From contig JAAVTG010000109.1 of assembly GCA_011947345.1 (NCBI GenBank), forward strand, positions 1 to 64,000: a stretch of DNA of 64,000 nucleotides, written 5' to 3'. Source of the DNA: Phytophthora quininea. Lineage: Eukaryota > Oomycota > Peronosporomycetes > Peronosporales > Peronosporaceae. The position numbers and the translations under genes are program-made. Positions within the stretch are counted from its first letter, which is position 1. Each line of letters starts with the position of its first letter. The notes below the pieces were generated by a model. That model was not told the origin of the DNA and searched no databases. It saw only the letters and a list, made by a program, of their open reading frames with translations. Positions 12,523 through 23,477 of this stretch are shown piece by piece.

Positions 12523-14924
12523 ATGCCGATGGACGGGCGGCCGCTGCTCTCACTGTCGCCTTCTGCAGCGTTAGGTGGGGCCTTCCCGTTGCTGCCGACG
12601 GATCTGCGTCGTCTTTTAGCCCTGCCGGACCGATCTTCGCCACCGGCTCCAGCCTCGGCTTCATCTCCTCGGTATCGCCGCCTGGCACCATCGCCAGCGC
12701 CGTCGAAGCATCCGCCAGTGATCTCGATGAAGAGCATAACTGTCACGCTCAGCTCGAGAGACTAGGCGGCGTTTTGGGGCTCGCACGAGCTCTGACAGTC
12801 GACTTAGAGCGCGATCTTGACGCCGGAGACAGTGACGGAGACCTGCAATACCGTGCCGACTGGTTCGGAGCCAACTATGTGGCACCGCCGCCGCCACGGG
12901 GTTTGCTCCGGCTCATGGCCGAGGCGGCTTTCATGGACACCACCAACCTCATCCTGGTCATCGACGGCGCTGTGGCTGTGGCCCTCGGCATGGCGGTGGG
13001 GAGCAGTCCCAGCACCGACTGGATGTAAGGCACTTGCGTGCTGATCGCCGTGCTGGCCATTGCACTCGTCACGGCGGTCGGGGACTTCCAGATGGAACGG
13101 CAATTCCGAGCGCTCAACGCCGTCGTTCCTGCTGACGGTCTGGCATTCCACACCCAGGAGCTGAAAGTGGACGAAAGCAGAGCTGGTTCGCAAGGGCGAC
13201 GCGTTGCAATCGACCTCATTGGAAGCATTTTCGGTCGATGAGGACCTGCTTCCTGCCAAACTTTTCTCGGGTACGCGTGTGATGGAAGGGTATGCGATGA
13301 TGCTGGTGCTGTGTGTCGGTGAACATTCGCAGTATGGACAGATTACAGCTCTGATCAAGGGGCTGGCGCTGAAGAAGCGAGCGATGACGAACAGGACGCG
13401 GAGGAATTCCCCAAGTCCTCTTCATCCATTCAAGACGGGAGCTATTGCTCTCTGGATGTTGCCGAGACCGCGACAGCTGGAAAGTTTTCTGCTGAAGTGC
13501 TAAAGCCCGCCATAGCGAAGAAGAAAAAGCCGACGCGTCCCGAACGCACTCCGCTGGCCCAGAAGATCCAGTCGATGAACCTGTGGCTTGGCAAGATGGG
13601 CGTGGTGGTGGCCTCGACCATTTTCATCGTGCTATGCGTACGCTTCAGCGTCGAGACTTTTGCCCAGGAGCCTCGTCAGTCCTGGAAGGCGGAGTACTTG
13701 AGCGATTATCTGTCGTACTTCATTCTGAGCACCACCATCCTGGTCGTTGCCATTCCCGAAGGCCTTCCGCTGGCTGTCGCTAGCGCTCGCTGTGCGACGG
13801 ATGCTGCGTGGTCGCAGTTTAGTTCGTCACCTCGCGGCATGTGAGACGGTTGGAAACGCCACTACTCTATTGTCCGACAAGACCGGAACGCTGACTGCCA
13901 ACCGCATGAGTGTGGCTCGCATTTGGCTCGCTCCCGAAGGTGAAGACGAGTTCGTGGGCGTTGATGCCGCTGTTGGCGATAGTCGGGCAGACTTTGACTC
14001 GGCGGACCTCGCCAACACTGCCATGAGCGCAGACGTGAAGCACACACTTTGCGAGGGCGTGGCGCTTAACACGACCGCGGAGTTGCTGCCCTCAGAGGAA
14101 GGTGACGGTGCTCCCGCTCCTCGAAAAGCCCTGGGAAGTCAAACGGAAGGCGCGCTCCTATCGTTCGTGGAGGCCTGCAACCATGGCACATTCGACTACA
14201 GCCAGGTGCGCGAGAACGCAGTTATCCGTCGTGTGTTGCCGTTCAGCAGTGAGCGCAAGCGCATGTCCGTGGTAATGAGATTCCCGGGTGATGGCGATCG
14301 GTGCCGAATCTACACCAAGGGCGCTCCTGAGCTAGTGCTGTCGCGTTGCTCGAAGATGTTGTCACGATCAGGAGCCGTGGTGGTGTTGACGAACGATCGA
14401 CGCCAGTGGTTGCATCAGAATGTGCTCACTGCGTATGCAAAGCGCGGCTACCGTACGCTTTGCCTCGCCTACCGTGAGAGCGACATGAGTGGCGAGGCCA
14501 TCGATGCCGCTTCATCTGAAGCATTGGAGCACCAGCTCGTGTGCATTGCTCTTGTGGCCATCGCTGACCCGCTGCGCCCCACCACGAGTGATGCCGTCGC
14601 CTCTTGCCAGCGCGCTGGAATCATTGTTCGCATGGTGACTGGCGATAGTGCGCTGACGGCACGTTCAATCGCTCGCGAATGCGGCATTTTGTCACCGCCG
14701 ACGGAGAGCGACAATAGATACACCGTGATGGAGGGCCCGGCATTCCGTGCGCTCGTGCTGGATGCGAATGGAGATATTCGACAGGACGTCTTCGACCAGA
14801 TCTACCCTTCGCTCCGCGTTTTGGCCTGAAGTTCGCCGCAGGACAAGCACACACTAGTGACCGGGCTGCGGGCGACGAAACTGCAGCCTGCACAGCTTGT
14901 AGCCGTCACCGGCGACGGCACGAC
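12523..14924 (+). pseudogene. P-type Ca2+-ATPase (PMCA-like), N-terminal two thirds, broken
   Basis: From an ATG at 12523 (PFPLLPTDLRRLL-type start) the reading moves frame near 12740 into LERLGGVLGLARAL and membrane helices 1-2. It continues with the phosphorylation motif DKTGTLTANRMS (about 13879), the KGAPE nucleotide-binding loop (about 14320), and MVTGDSALTARSIARECG. It stops being ATPase-like right after VTGDGT at 14924. Lesions: a TAA at 13026-13028, loss of about 35 residues of the actuator domain near 13122, loss of the TGES loop after KVDES (about 13170-13180), frameshifts near 13185 and 13800, and a CGA-to-TGA type stop at 14827-14829. The missing TGES loop is needed for dephosphorylation, so it cannot be a working pump whatever the sequence quality. 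The other third is at 31112-31970. Confidence 0.9.
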
Positions 14925-15046
14925 GACGTGGAGAAGACAAACCTCATGCTGTCGGAAATGGAGACCGTGCATTCACGTGGTCGTCAATGCATGCAGATGA
15001 CGAAGGCGATAGCGCAGTTCGTGTTGGCAGTAAGTTACAAGTGCTA

Positions 15047-16489
15047 TCATTGCGGCGAGACGGACACGAGGGCGGTGGGCGAGATGCCAAACATCTCCCA
15101 GCGAAGCACCGCCTGCAACGTGTCGGCGGCATTCCGCTGCGCGTGGTCCTCGGTGCCGTAGTCGTTACTGGCCGTCCAGCGGATCTGCTGAGATCTCTCG
15201 CCGGTGGTGGAGTTGACGATGTCTAGGGCCTCGATGGAGACGGACATGCCTGCCCACGCCAGCTTTGGCTCTTTGTCGTCTCGCACAAGACACGACCGGT
15301 CTGTGGTAACGCTCTGACCGCCCAACACGTAGCCTGAGCCTAGCAGAGTTTCCTGACTCGCGTCGGACGAAGAGAACTCGTTGGACGTCTCCATTAAGAA
15401 GTGCACGAACACTGTCCTGAACGTGGAGACGTCGGTCGGGGACGCGACATCTCGAACGAGCACGTAGGCGTTCGGATTCAGCTGCTGAAGCACTGTGACG
15501 TGTCTTAGACGATTCTTGGGAGCTGGGACTCCCGGTATGCTCACGTGTATTGAGCAAATTGCAAAGTGAACTAAACTCTCTAGCTGTACGTTTTCGGTCT
15601 CTCCTGCCAGCCCGTTGGCAGCCCAGGGAGAATCCTGACGACGTGACCATCTGCCACTCGTGCGTGCGAACTTATCAGCTGCCGCATGTGTTGCTCTGCA
15701 CGAGCCTCCACAAGCGGTAGCTGCGCCTAGCCAAGCTGGCACTAAACGTGGACTCTTATCCACCGTCACAAGCACTTGCAGCCGACGCGTCTCTGCTTTG
15801 GACCTCCTGTAGTCATGGAACTGCAGACCGCTGACGAACGACCGCTGCATGAGGTCGAAGATGTCGAGACCAGTGAACATTTTGGTTAGGACGCACTCCA
15901 TGGCACCGCCGTCCACGTGCTGCACGACATCCCAACCGAACGCCTGCAGACGGTGGGTTCTTGTTTCGCTCAACATGTCGAGCATCGATGGAGTGAGTAG
16001 CTGGCTCTGGACGCGCTCCATATTGCGCTTGTTGTCCATGATGCTCTGCGTCAAGTCCCAGTCGGTCAGCGGGTGGAATCCGAGCTCCTCCAGTGCGTGG
16101 GCCTCGTCCAATTGGTCAAGCACAACGGTTTGCATCTGCTGACTCGGAGGGTTGCTGCTGCCCTCAAAGTCCAGGATGCGCTGCAGTCGATGCTGCCAGG
16201 CCTTCTTCTGCTTGATCAGCGTCTGCAAGTAGAGCTTCTCGGCCCCCAGCCGCTTGGACAGCTCGACCACCTCGACAAAGTCCCTCTCCTGATCACGGTT
16301 TGGACTGTGGATGGCTGAACCTGCTGCCTGGTCCGATGATGCTCGATGGCACAGCTCGCGATACTGCGTCTCGAGACGCCTGGCGGTGTTTGTCATTTCC
16401 TGGAGCTCTCGACGCTGCCGTTGTCGGATCTTCCGCATGCACTCGCGGTTCTTCAGGCGACGCGTCTCCTGCTCATCTGCGTGCACCAT
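15047..16489 (-). CDS. bZIP protein B, second copy, with in-frame 94-codon insertion
   Basis: A single uninterrupted frame of 480 residues. The basic region RRLKNRECMRKIRQRQRREL (about residues 10-29) has the NRExM...R signature shared by A and C, followed by a leucine-type coiled coil (LETQYRELCHRA) and a second helical block (RLGAEKLYLQTLIKQKK). The conserved C-terminal region has motifs TDWDLTQSIMD, FGWDVVQHV, FTGLDIFDLM and VRDVASPTDVSTFRTVFVHFLME, shared with protein C. Compared with the copy at 36792-37951, residues from about 240 to 333 are extra and come from the small inverted-repeat element at 15495-15769. Unlike that copy this one has no frameshift. It lies divergently from copy A. 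DNA binding is inferred; the inserted block probably disturbs the C-terminal domain. Confidence 0.8.
   Translation of the reverse strand: MVHADEQETRRLKNRECMRKIRQRQRRELQEMTNTARRLETQYRELCHRASSDQAAGSAIHSPNRDQERDFVEVVELSKRLGAEKLYLQTLIKQKKAWQHRLQRILDFEGSSNPPSQQMQTVVLDQLDEAHALEELGFHPLTDWDLTQSIMDNKRNMERVQSQLLTPSMLDMLSETRTHRLQAFGWDVVQHVDGGAMECVLTKMFTGLDIFDLMQRSFVSGLQFHDYRRSKAETRRLQVLVTVDKSPRLVPAWLGAATACGGSCRATHAAADKFARTSGRWSRRQDSPWAANGLAGETENVQLESLVHFAICSIHVSIPGVPAPKNRLRHVTVLQQLNPNAYVLVRDVASPTDVSTFRTVFVHFLMETSNEFSSSDASQETLLGSGYVLGGQSVTTDRSCLVRDDKEPKLAWAGMSVSIEALDIVNSTTGERSQQIRWTASNDYGTEDHAQRNAADTLQAVLRWEMFGISPTALVSVSPQ
15495..15769. repeat. 275-bp MITE-like insertion in bZIP B, 7-bp target duplication
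   Basis: Absent from the other B copy. It starts GTGACG and ends CGTCAC (inverted), and is bordered on both sides by AAGCACT (15488-15494 and 15770-15776). Element plus duplication is 282 bp, a multiple of three, and the gene's frame passes through it without a stop. The terminal inverted repeats are short (6-9 bp). The superfamily is uncertain; a 7-8 bp duplication would suit hAT- or CACTA-like machinery less than perfectly. Confidence 0.8.
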
Positions 16490-16815
16490 CAGAATCGCGC
16501 GCCTTGCTCAAGATGACGGCAAAAGCAAAAGTGCGAATCCTGGTCGGACAATAGACAGGTTGTCATCAGATGCCACGAAGCGAGCAGCACTTTCGGTCAT
16601 GTTGCTGCTGACGTGGTTGAACTTGGTGGTGACGCGTGGCAACTTGTCGTTGGCGATATAGTAGCTTGGCATGACCATCCACCCCGCCTTGGAAGTGCGC
16701 AAGGCCCATGACATGTATCATGGTCATGTTGACGAACACCACCGCAGATTGCAACCGTGCAGTCTTTTTTTTGCCGCAGAGGCCGGAGTCAAGTTGAGCG
16801 TGAAGAAGCTGTGTC

Positions 16816-16988
16816 GGAGTATTTCCCGAAACCAGTATCTATTTTCCGCCATCGTCCCGAAACCAGTACCTGACTCGGAATTGGCAGCAACCACGTTCAT
16901 GCAGGACTTCACCTACAATGCGATTGGTGTAAGGTACTGGTTTCGGGACGACGGCAACACTTCGGTACTGGGTTTTGAGAAATACTCC
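16816..16988. promoter_or_regulatory. nested inverted repeats in the divergent A/B spacer (left copy)
   Basis: The spacer 16490-17172 between divergent B and A contains an outer pair, GGAGTATTTC at 16816 and GAAATACTCC ending at 16988, and an inner pair, CGTCCCGAAACCAGTACC at 16853-16870 and its complement at 16933-16950. A further related CCCGAAACCAGTATC lies at 16825-16839. The same arrangement is kept in the other cluster (36291-36462). It may be a shared regulatory region with repeated binding sites, or an old small inverted-repeat transposon. Confidence 0.55.
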
Positions 16989-17172
16989 CGTGTGAAAACA
17001 ATTGCAGTATTTGTATGGTATGACGGATTACTGAGCGTGAGCTTCTAACAATCCCAACGTGTTTGCCTGTTCTGCATCGGGTGATTGCGTGAAGTTTCGG
17101 GATCGGGCGACGAATTTCGTCAATTGCCACTCAAACTGCAATTGCTGAGCAAGCCTCACATCGACATTCGTC

Positions 17173-18095
17173 ATGGACTACAGCCCACCGCCCAACACGC
17201 ACCACTTGAGCGACGGGATCGTCGGCAACGTCATCCATCGAGCCGAGTCCCGAAGGTTTGTCGCCAAGAACAATGAGAGCTCCGACGTGTCGATCCACAC
17301 GATGCAAATGCTCTTACAACGTGCCGCCGTCATCCCAAGCAACCACGCCTACAAGGCAGCCAGAGCCGCTCTCCGCGAGCGCAATCGCGAGAACATGGCG
17401 CGATACCGCAAGATGCAGCGCGACAAGACCGCCGCCTACGAAGAGAGCATCCAGCAGCTACGAGAGGAAGTCCAGCGGCTGGAGCTACAGCGGCAGGTCG
17501 TCGCTTCGGGTATTTCCACACGAACGACGCCATGGAACGCCGTGGCCGAGTACTTTCGGCTCTTCCGCTTCGGGTACAGGCCTGCAGTGCCCAGAAGAGC
17601 GACCTCGCCTGCGCGTCCTTCCGCAGTGACCCAGAGCGACTACCACGTGCAGCGAGACTTCCTGCAGGCGACGATGGCCAAGGATGTAGGAGCGCCAGCG
17701 TGCAACATCGAGGCACACCTGCAGAACTGGAGGTTTATATCGCTATGCTTCCGCGACTTTGAGATCCGACTGCACCGCATAGAGACCGTCGGGGACAGCT
17801 CGATCCTCGCCACTGCGACCAGCACATTCACCATGACCAACGACACGGTGCGCTACGCGTTCCTCACCTCAAGAACGGGCATGAACATCTAGCAGCCAAA
17901 TTGGTGGGGCAGAAGGTGGAGACCACCAACGCCGTGGTCTTCTGCTGGGACAACACCACCGACCGCGTGGTCTCCATCGACTCGGACGCCAATTTGATGG
18001 TCCCGCTGCTGCAGATGCTGGGCAACCTGAGCGATGTCTCTCTCGTGCTCAACGGCGCTCGCCTGACCGCAGACTACAGACTAGCCATCCCATAA
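17173..18095 (+). pseudogene. bZIP protein A, second copy, one frameshift
   Basis: It matches 35174-36097 throughout, with a few substitutions (for example Ala/Thr and Gly/Arg changes). The basic region RNRENMARYRKMQRDKTAAYEE (about residues 75-96) is followed by a coiled coil (LREEVQRLELQRQ). One C is missing from the CCC run near 17861-17864, which ends the frame early at 17892; the coding sense resumes in the next frame to the TAA at 18095. Length in bases is exactly one less than the intact copy (923 against 924). This may be a sequence error rather than a dead gene. Confidence 0.8.
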
Positions 18096-18122
18096 TCGTT
18101 TCATCATCGTCAACAAGTTGCC

Positions 18123-18658
18123 TTTCTTCTGTTTTGGCTGGTTTTCGAGTCCATGTTTTCAAATAGAGTCAGGTATCACGAAAACTTGCAAAACTATGCT
18201 GTCGTTATTGTTTGGCCAAATACCAGCGACTGACCATGTTTCAACCATGCTTGCAAGCATGGACAATAAGTACTGACAGGACCACGAGAAAAACCAAGAC
18301 TGACGGCGCGCCGAGATTGTCGGCATTGCGAGACTGTCACCTTGCCTGACGGGTGGCCTGTCATATATAATGTAGCCACTTCAAAGAACATGGGCAACAC
18401 ATAAACGTATTCATAAATGCTCTCATTTAAACTAAATTATCTGTTTTGCTGTCACCACAGCTAGCGGCGGCATTATCGCTCATGGTCACCACAGCGCACA
18501 GAATATCCCATCGCCGACGTAGTAACCCTAGTCCAGTATAGTCGCTGCCCGCCGCTTTTTGTCTACTCGCCGCCAGAAAAATAAGTAAACGAACAATCCA
18601 CAGCTATCGTCGTCGTCTTGGATCGGACTGCGCACTGTCGTGATGGTCTAGAGGTGCT
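18123..18658. other. spacer at left edge of transposon island
   Basis: Homology to the A-gene downstream region ends at about 18122. No gene or repeat was recognised before the MULE remnant. Confidence 0.4.
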
Positions 18659-19800
18659 TTAGGGCCTTAAGGCAATGTCTTCAGCCATTTCCTCAAGAAG
18701 CCGCTGATACTCCTCGATGTTATTGCTATCGTAGCAATAGATAGTCTTGTGCGCGTGATCCACGGCGATGAACGCCCAATGCGACTTGTCCAAGTTCAAT
18801 GGCAAGAAAACCATTCCTCTTCAGCAGCGGCGATTCTGCTTGGAACAGTTGGAGGCAGTCAATTTCCTTTATTGGGATTGGGAGTTGTCTGCGCCGGTAA
18901 TGAAACGGTGAAGCTGCTTTTGTACTCTTCCGCCAGATATTTAGTGAAGGATTTGACAATTTTGTCGTTGTACCGGCCGCCATCCCGTGCACAGTGCAAA
19001 TGACCCCAGTTGGTTTCAAAACCCTATCCAAATCCAATCAACCGCTGGTAAGGATATGCATGAAGTATTCGTTCCGCCATCTCGTCCGCTCTTGCGTCTT
19101 CGCATTTGCTAGCAACCTCGCCCATAAGCCGCAAATAACACTGGATTCCCTTCGTGCACGTTGCAGTCAAATTCCACATGTACTGCAATGCCATCAATTT
19201 TCGCTGCGTAAAGCTGGCCACGTCTCCTATCTCCACCACCTAGCACACTTCTGGGACATCTTCGGCGAAACAGAGATTCATAGCGTCTCCGTGTGGAGTG
19301 GCCTCCTCTGGTAGGTGTGTGAGATTGACACTAATTTGGTTGAATACATCTTGAGCACACTGATACTTGACCATTTGACATCGGCATCTGTGGGGAATCT
19401 TCATCGCTGTAGATTACATCAAAACCATAGTCATCATTTTTAAACTCGTACATAACATGGATAATACATGGGCAACATGGTAAATGCCTGACTCGCAAAA
19501 GATGTGAACGAGATCCGTGCCCTGGTGATGTGGGGATTGTGGCCCAACCTCTCCAGCTTCACCTCGATGCCCCAGTCTCCTCTTGCTTGCTGCGAAACTG
19601 GAGCAGTGAAACGCGCTTCGCAGCCATTGTAGTTCGTGCACTGCACTTTCTGTCCTGTGGAGCGACTGCGCGGCTTCCAGTCGTGTGTGCGAATGTAAAC
19701 GCGCTGGCTGGGGTTCATGCTCTGCGGTACTAACTCCAATTCTGACGGTTCTTTCCCTTGGTGCAGCTTCAATTGGGAGATCCGGTAATTTCGCAGCCGA
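18659..19800 (-). pseudogene. MULE/FAR1-type transposon protein with Ulp1-like protease end, degraded
   Basis: On the minus strand, near 19720-19530, a zinc-finger-like segment reads YIRTHDWKPRSRSTG ... GCEARFTAPV ... HNPHITR, the pattern of oomycete MULE/FAR1 N-terminal domains. At the far end (about 18820-18659) a separate frame reads FLPLNLDKSHWAFIAVD ... IYCYDSNN and stops at TAA 18661-18659. This is the His/Asp part of a C48 (Ulp1/SENP) cysteine protease, with His before Trp as expected. Several stops and frame changes lie between. MULEs carrying Ulp1-type proteases are known (Kiddo/KI-MULE-like). Terminal repeats were not identified. Confidence 0.65.
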
Positions 19801-19970
19801 ACGTTCAGCGTCTCGCTTATTACCATAAGAGATAAGGTGAAGCGCACAGACGTATTAAGGAAAAATTCAGAAGAATTACGGGTAATTCCACAGAGATCAG
19901 CACCCAACCTCTGTCGTCACCAGCCACCGCCGGCGACGTCATCGGACCCTCGACAACCGACCGGGCATTT

Positions 19971-20065
19971 CGAGACTTGCGCCAAAGCCCCGTTGAGCGC
20001 CGAGACCTGCTGCGAACCCTCGCCGATCGCCGAGACCTGCGCCAAAGCCTCGCTGAGTTCTAAGA
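19971..20065 (+). repeat. three tandem copies of a ~30-bp unit
   Basis: Units beginning GAGACTTGCGCC, GAGACCTGCTGC and GAGACCTGCGCC follow at 30-bp spacing, the last one decaying into AAGACGACTGCG. In one frame this encodes a 10-residue repeat of type ETCAKAPLSA. No gene was assigned around it. Confidence 0.7.
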
Positions 20066-20182
20066 CGACTGCGAATCTTCTTGGGCGGCAACTGGCGTTG
20101 ACGGACGCTACCAGACGCATTCGTGTGCATTAACATCAGTTGCATGACCTACCCAAACTTTTATCTGTTCAGTTTGCCAGAA

Positions 20183-21239
20183 ATGGCTAAGTGGTGGAAT
20201 CAAGGCTACGTTGTGAAACGTGGTGTACTCCCTGTGAACTTATGTGAACGTGTTTACGATGAAGTCGAGCGGCTTGACTATAAGCCAACATTCCGTAAAG
20301 TGTACTGAGAGAATCTGGATCCTAGACGGGGGCAAGTGGACCTCGTGATAGAGGGTGGCTCTGCCTTGGAGGACGTTTACTACAAGATAGCAGGCGGTGT
20401 GATGGCGGACAACGACCACTTTCAAGTTGGGCGCCGCGACTGGAATGCTCTAAAATCGCTGCTAGGGGGCCGAACGCAGGCGACTCACCGGGATTCCCCG
20501 CGTTTGAGATTAGTCGTGCATATTTTAAGCACAAGAATGTACTCGGCTCGTTAATTGTAGCGATAATGGAAGGAACGCTATTTTACGTTTAGCCTCGTTG
20601 CGTCGGTGATAAGCCGGAAAAGGCGAAGAGGCCCACACTACATCTGAACGCTGGAGACGTGTTGTTTTTCGTGGAGATCTCGCGCACGCTGATGCCAAGT
20701 ACGACGAGGAGAGTATTCGTCTATTCTGCTACGTTCGTATCAAAGGAGTCCGTCAAGGCCGAATGCAACAGTGGCCGCTCTGTCCAAGACTTTTGCGTGT
20801 GAGAAGTGCATGGTCACGTTCTTGTCTTGCCAGGAACTATCAGCCCACAAAAGAATTGTAGAGTCAACACGCTTATGACTGTCCGTATTGCCCCGAGTCG
20901 TACGACATCGCAAATACTTTGACCAAGCACACTGGTCGGCTTCACCTAACCAGAGCAAAGGGAGCAAGCCCCGTGGCCTAGGGAATCAAGTCAAGGGCGC
21001 ACAAGAAAAAGACGGCGGAAGTAGCAGCTCTGATGGAGAGCAAAGAGGAGTACGAGAGCGATGACGAAGATAACGGCAGCTCGGACAGCCACCTGAGCGA
21101 GGAGAGCGATGACAGCTCGGGTGACGAAGAAAGCGGGAGCAGTGCTAAGAGCACGGGGAGTGAAGAAAGCGGGAGCAGCTCTGAGGTAAGCGGCAGCGAT
21201 GCGAGTGGAGCAAGCGACGAGATGGACATTGATCCATAG
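20183..21239 (+). pseudogene. 2OG-oxygenase-like protein with C2H2 finger and acidic tail, degraded
   Basis: Starting at ATG 20183 (MAKWWNQGYVVKRGVLP) the reading is broken by stops (20306-20308, about 20590) and frame changes. Near 20640-20750 it reads LHLNAGDVLFF then, one frame over, GDLAHADAKYDEESIRLFCYVRIKG, resembling the metal-binding end of a 2-oxoglutarate/Fe(II) or cupin-like oxygenase. Next comes CPYCPESYDIANTLTKHTGRLH (about 20880-20945), a C2H2 finger, and a Ser/Glu/Asp-rich acidic tail (21033-21239) ending MDIDP. Whether it is a host gene fragment carried into the island or a transposon accessory gene cannot be told. The oxygenase call rests on motif likeness only. Confidence 0.4.
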
Positions 21240-21750
21240 GACATCTTAAACAATAAAATGCGTGTCTGTCGCCATGTCAGTCACAAAATACGGACTTCTG
21301 ATTGGCTTAAAATTAACTAATGTAAGTATGACCACAAGTATAAATAGTAGATTGAGATGTCTCAGATACTGAGACAGTGCTCTAATTTGAAACATCCTAA
21401 AAGGTTTAAAACCCTCTAGAATTTTGAAACGTACCTATTATATTAACTATTCTACATTGGTTCCCCAATACTTGACGAGCGTTGCCATCTCCAGCGCCAA
21501 TACCCTACAGTGAGCCACCACCTCCAGGCGCTGGCTGCTCACTCTGCATAACTTCTTCAGTTGCGCTCGAGAAAGGACAAACATCTGACCAACAATAAAG
21601 GGCTGGAATATCTTCTTTTATCAGTACATTTAGGAAAAGAGTGCTAAATTAAAACCGAAATGGGGCGGGCTGGCTGCGCCGCTTTGCGGCGCAGCGAGAA
21701 TGCTTGTACAGTGATAAAGGAGAAGTGACACAAAAAGTTAGTGACATGCA
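21240..21750. other. AT-rich spacer next to MULE 3' end
   Basis: No gene seen. It probably contains the MULE terminal region; the boundary was not located. Confidence 0.35.
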
Positions 21751-23144
21751 CTAAAAGAATTGATGGCAAACACAAAAACAATTGGTGGTATCTTGAAGGC
21801 ACAACACCTTTGGGTTCAATTCGGTGTGAGAACACAAAATGTACTGAATGTCAAGAGCCCTTGCAGCTAGCGGGGTCCTCCCCATGAGCGGCTCCGCCAA
21901 TGGCAACGGAGCGCCGTCGATGTGATGCGCCGTTGTTGTCGAAGTTTTGCTTTGCACTTGGGTTCGCTGTTTTTTCTTCACAGAAGCGCCCTTTGTCTTA
22001 CGAACCTGTCTGTTGAACAATTTTTGCGACTTGTCTTCGACCCCTGGACGCCCCAGCCGTTTCGCCTTTCGACCGACAATAATATGGCAGCACGTTTTAT
22101 ACTTCAAATAGAATTTGCAACTGCATACGCACTTCTCGACATCAACAACCCAACCGTCTGAGGGCATGCCATCAGTGCGCGCATACCACAACGACCATGT
22201 CACCACATTATTATAAAGCCTGGATGCACTAGCGCGTTGCTCTATTACCAGCACGGCCGGGCCCATAGCAAGTTCCGCTCCGTCTTCACCTTCCGCGTCC
22301 ATTACATCACCAAAAGCCCATCGAACATGCTGGTGAGATTTTCCAAATCCTGTCCAGCAGTGACGGATTCTTTGGGTAGCTGTTTGACACGGCAGATTAC
22401 ATGATTCTGCGAGGAATAAACGGCTACACGCCCTGTGGCCATCGCCGACGCTGCAGCTTTTGCTGCTGGCGTTGTTGCCGCGTGGGTATAACTTTCGGCC
22501 GTAGGCGTACGAATGTTTGCATCTCCAATTACCGTCATCGTGACCGTAAGAACACGCTGCATAAAGAATCTTCGGCGTCCGGTGTATTTTTTAAAAGTGC
22601 GTTAAATGTTTCGCATGGATTGTTGGTCGTTGCGTACCCCAGGGGAGTGTGGAAAATCCGCCATCTCCAGTAGCGACTGTCTAGCCACTGGGCGGAAAAA
22701 TATTTCGTAGACGCTGCCAACTGTGGCATAGCTCGGCATTCTGCCAGGACAGTGTCCTTTAAGGCGTAGTAATCGTTCATACTGGCTGCGTAGTGAATTC
22801 GTGCGATTCCACCCATGGCGGCTCCGATGCTTTAATTGCATGCGTCGAGTTCGCTTCCGTACATTGTATAGCACATGAAAGAAGCACGTGAGGTAGGCTG
22901 CAGAGCTGAATGTTGCAACCTGCTGAAATCCATTCAATTGAGCATCTTTGGCATCGCCCATCACAGCGCCAACGCGAAGATTGGCTGTTGGTCGGACTTG
23001 TAGTATAGTACGGACTAGAGCTTTCAGGCACATTGCATACTCTCTCGCGGTACGACGAATCACCACGAAAATTGCTGCAAGTTGGTATGATCTTGATGCA
23101 TCCGAGAATCCACACGTAATAACAGGATAGCCGAAGTCGCTTAA
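21751..23144 (-). pseudogene. MULE transposase, C-terminal half (downstream of piggyBac insertion)
   Basis: Right after the TTAA at 23141-23144 the minus strand continues SDFGYPVITCGFSDASRSYQ, then VMGDAKDAQLNGF (second catalytic Asp), CFFHVLYNVRKR (conserved C..H), NNPCETFNALLKN and a SWIM finger CVCSCKFYLKYKTCCHII near 22130. These are MULE transposase features in the usual order. Frameshifts occur near 22545 and 22300, and a Lys-rich tail ends at 21751. The N-terminal half is at 26098-27606. Confidence 0.8.
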
Positions 23145-23477
23145 CCCCTCCAAACCGGAATGCTGCATCCTTCAGTTTAAGGGTTGGCCTTATACTGCAT
23201 ATACGCAGTATAAGGCGATTTAAGCTTAAAGTTTGTATTTTTTTGCCGGAGGCAATACGAACGTTCAGTCATTCGGTGGTTCGTTTCTGTTCCAACCAAT
23301 GTCCAAGTTGGGAGGGCTAGGCAAGTCACTTTTCTGCTCTTTTATAAATGCACGCCTTCGCGATTTTGTACGTGCTGCTGGTGACCTCGTTACGGTTCAA
23401 GAAGTCGCTGACGCCCAGCTCGCTGCAGCAGCTGAAATTGCTGATCTCTGTATCGCCCTATGGTCGAGGCTACTGCT

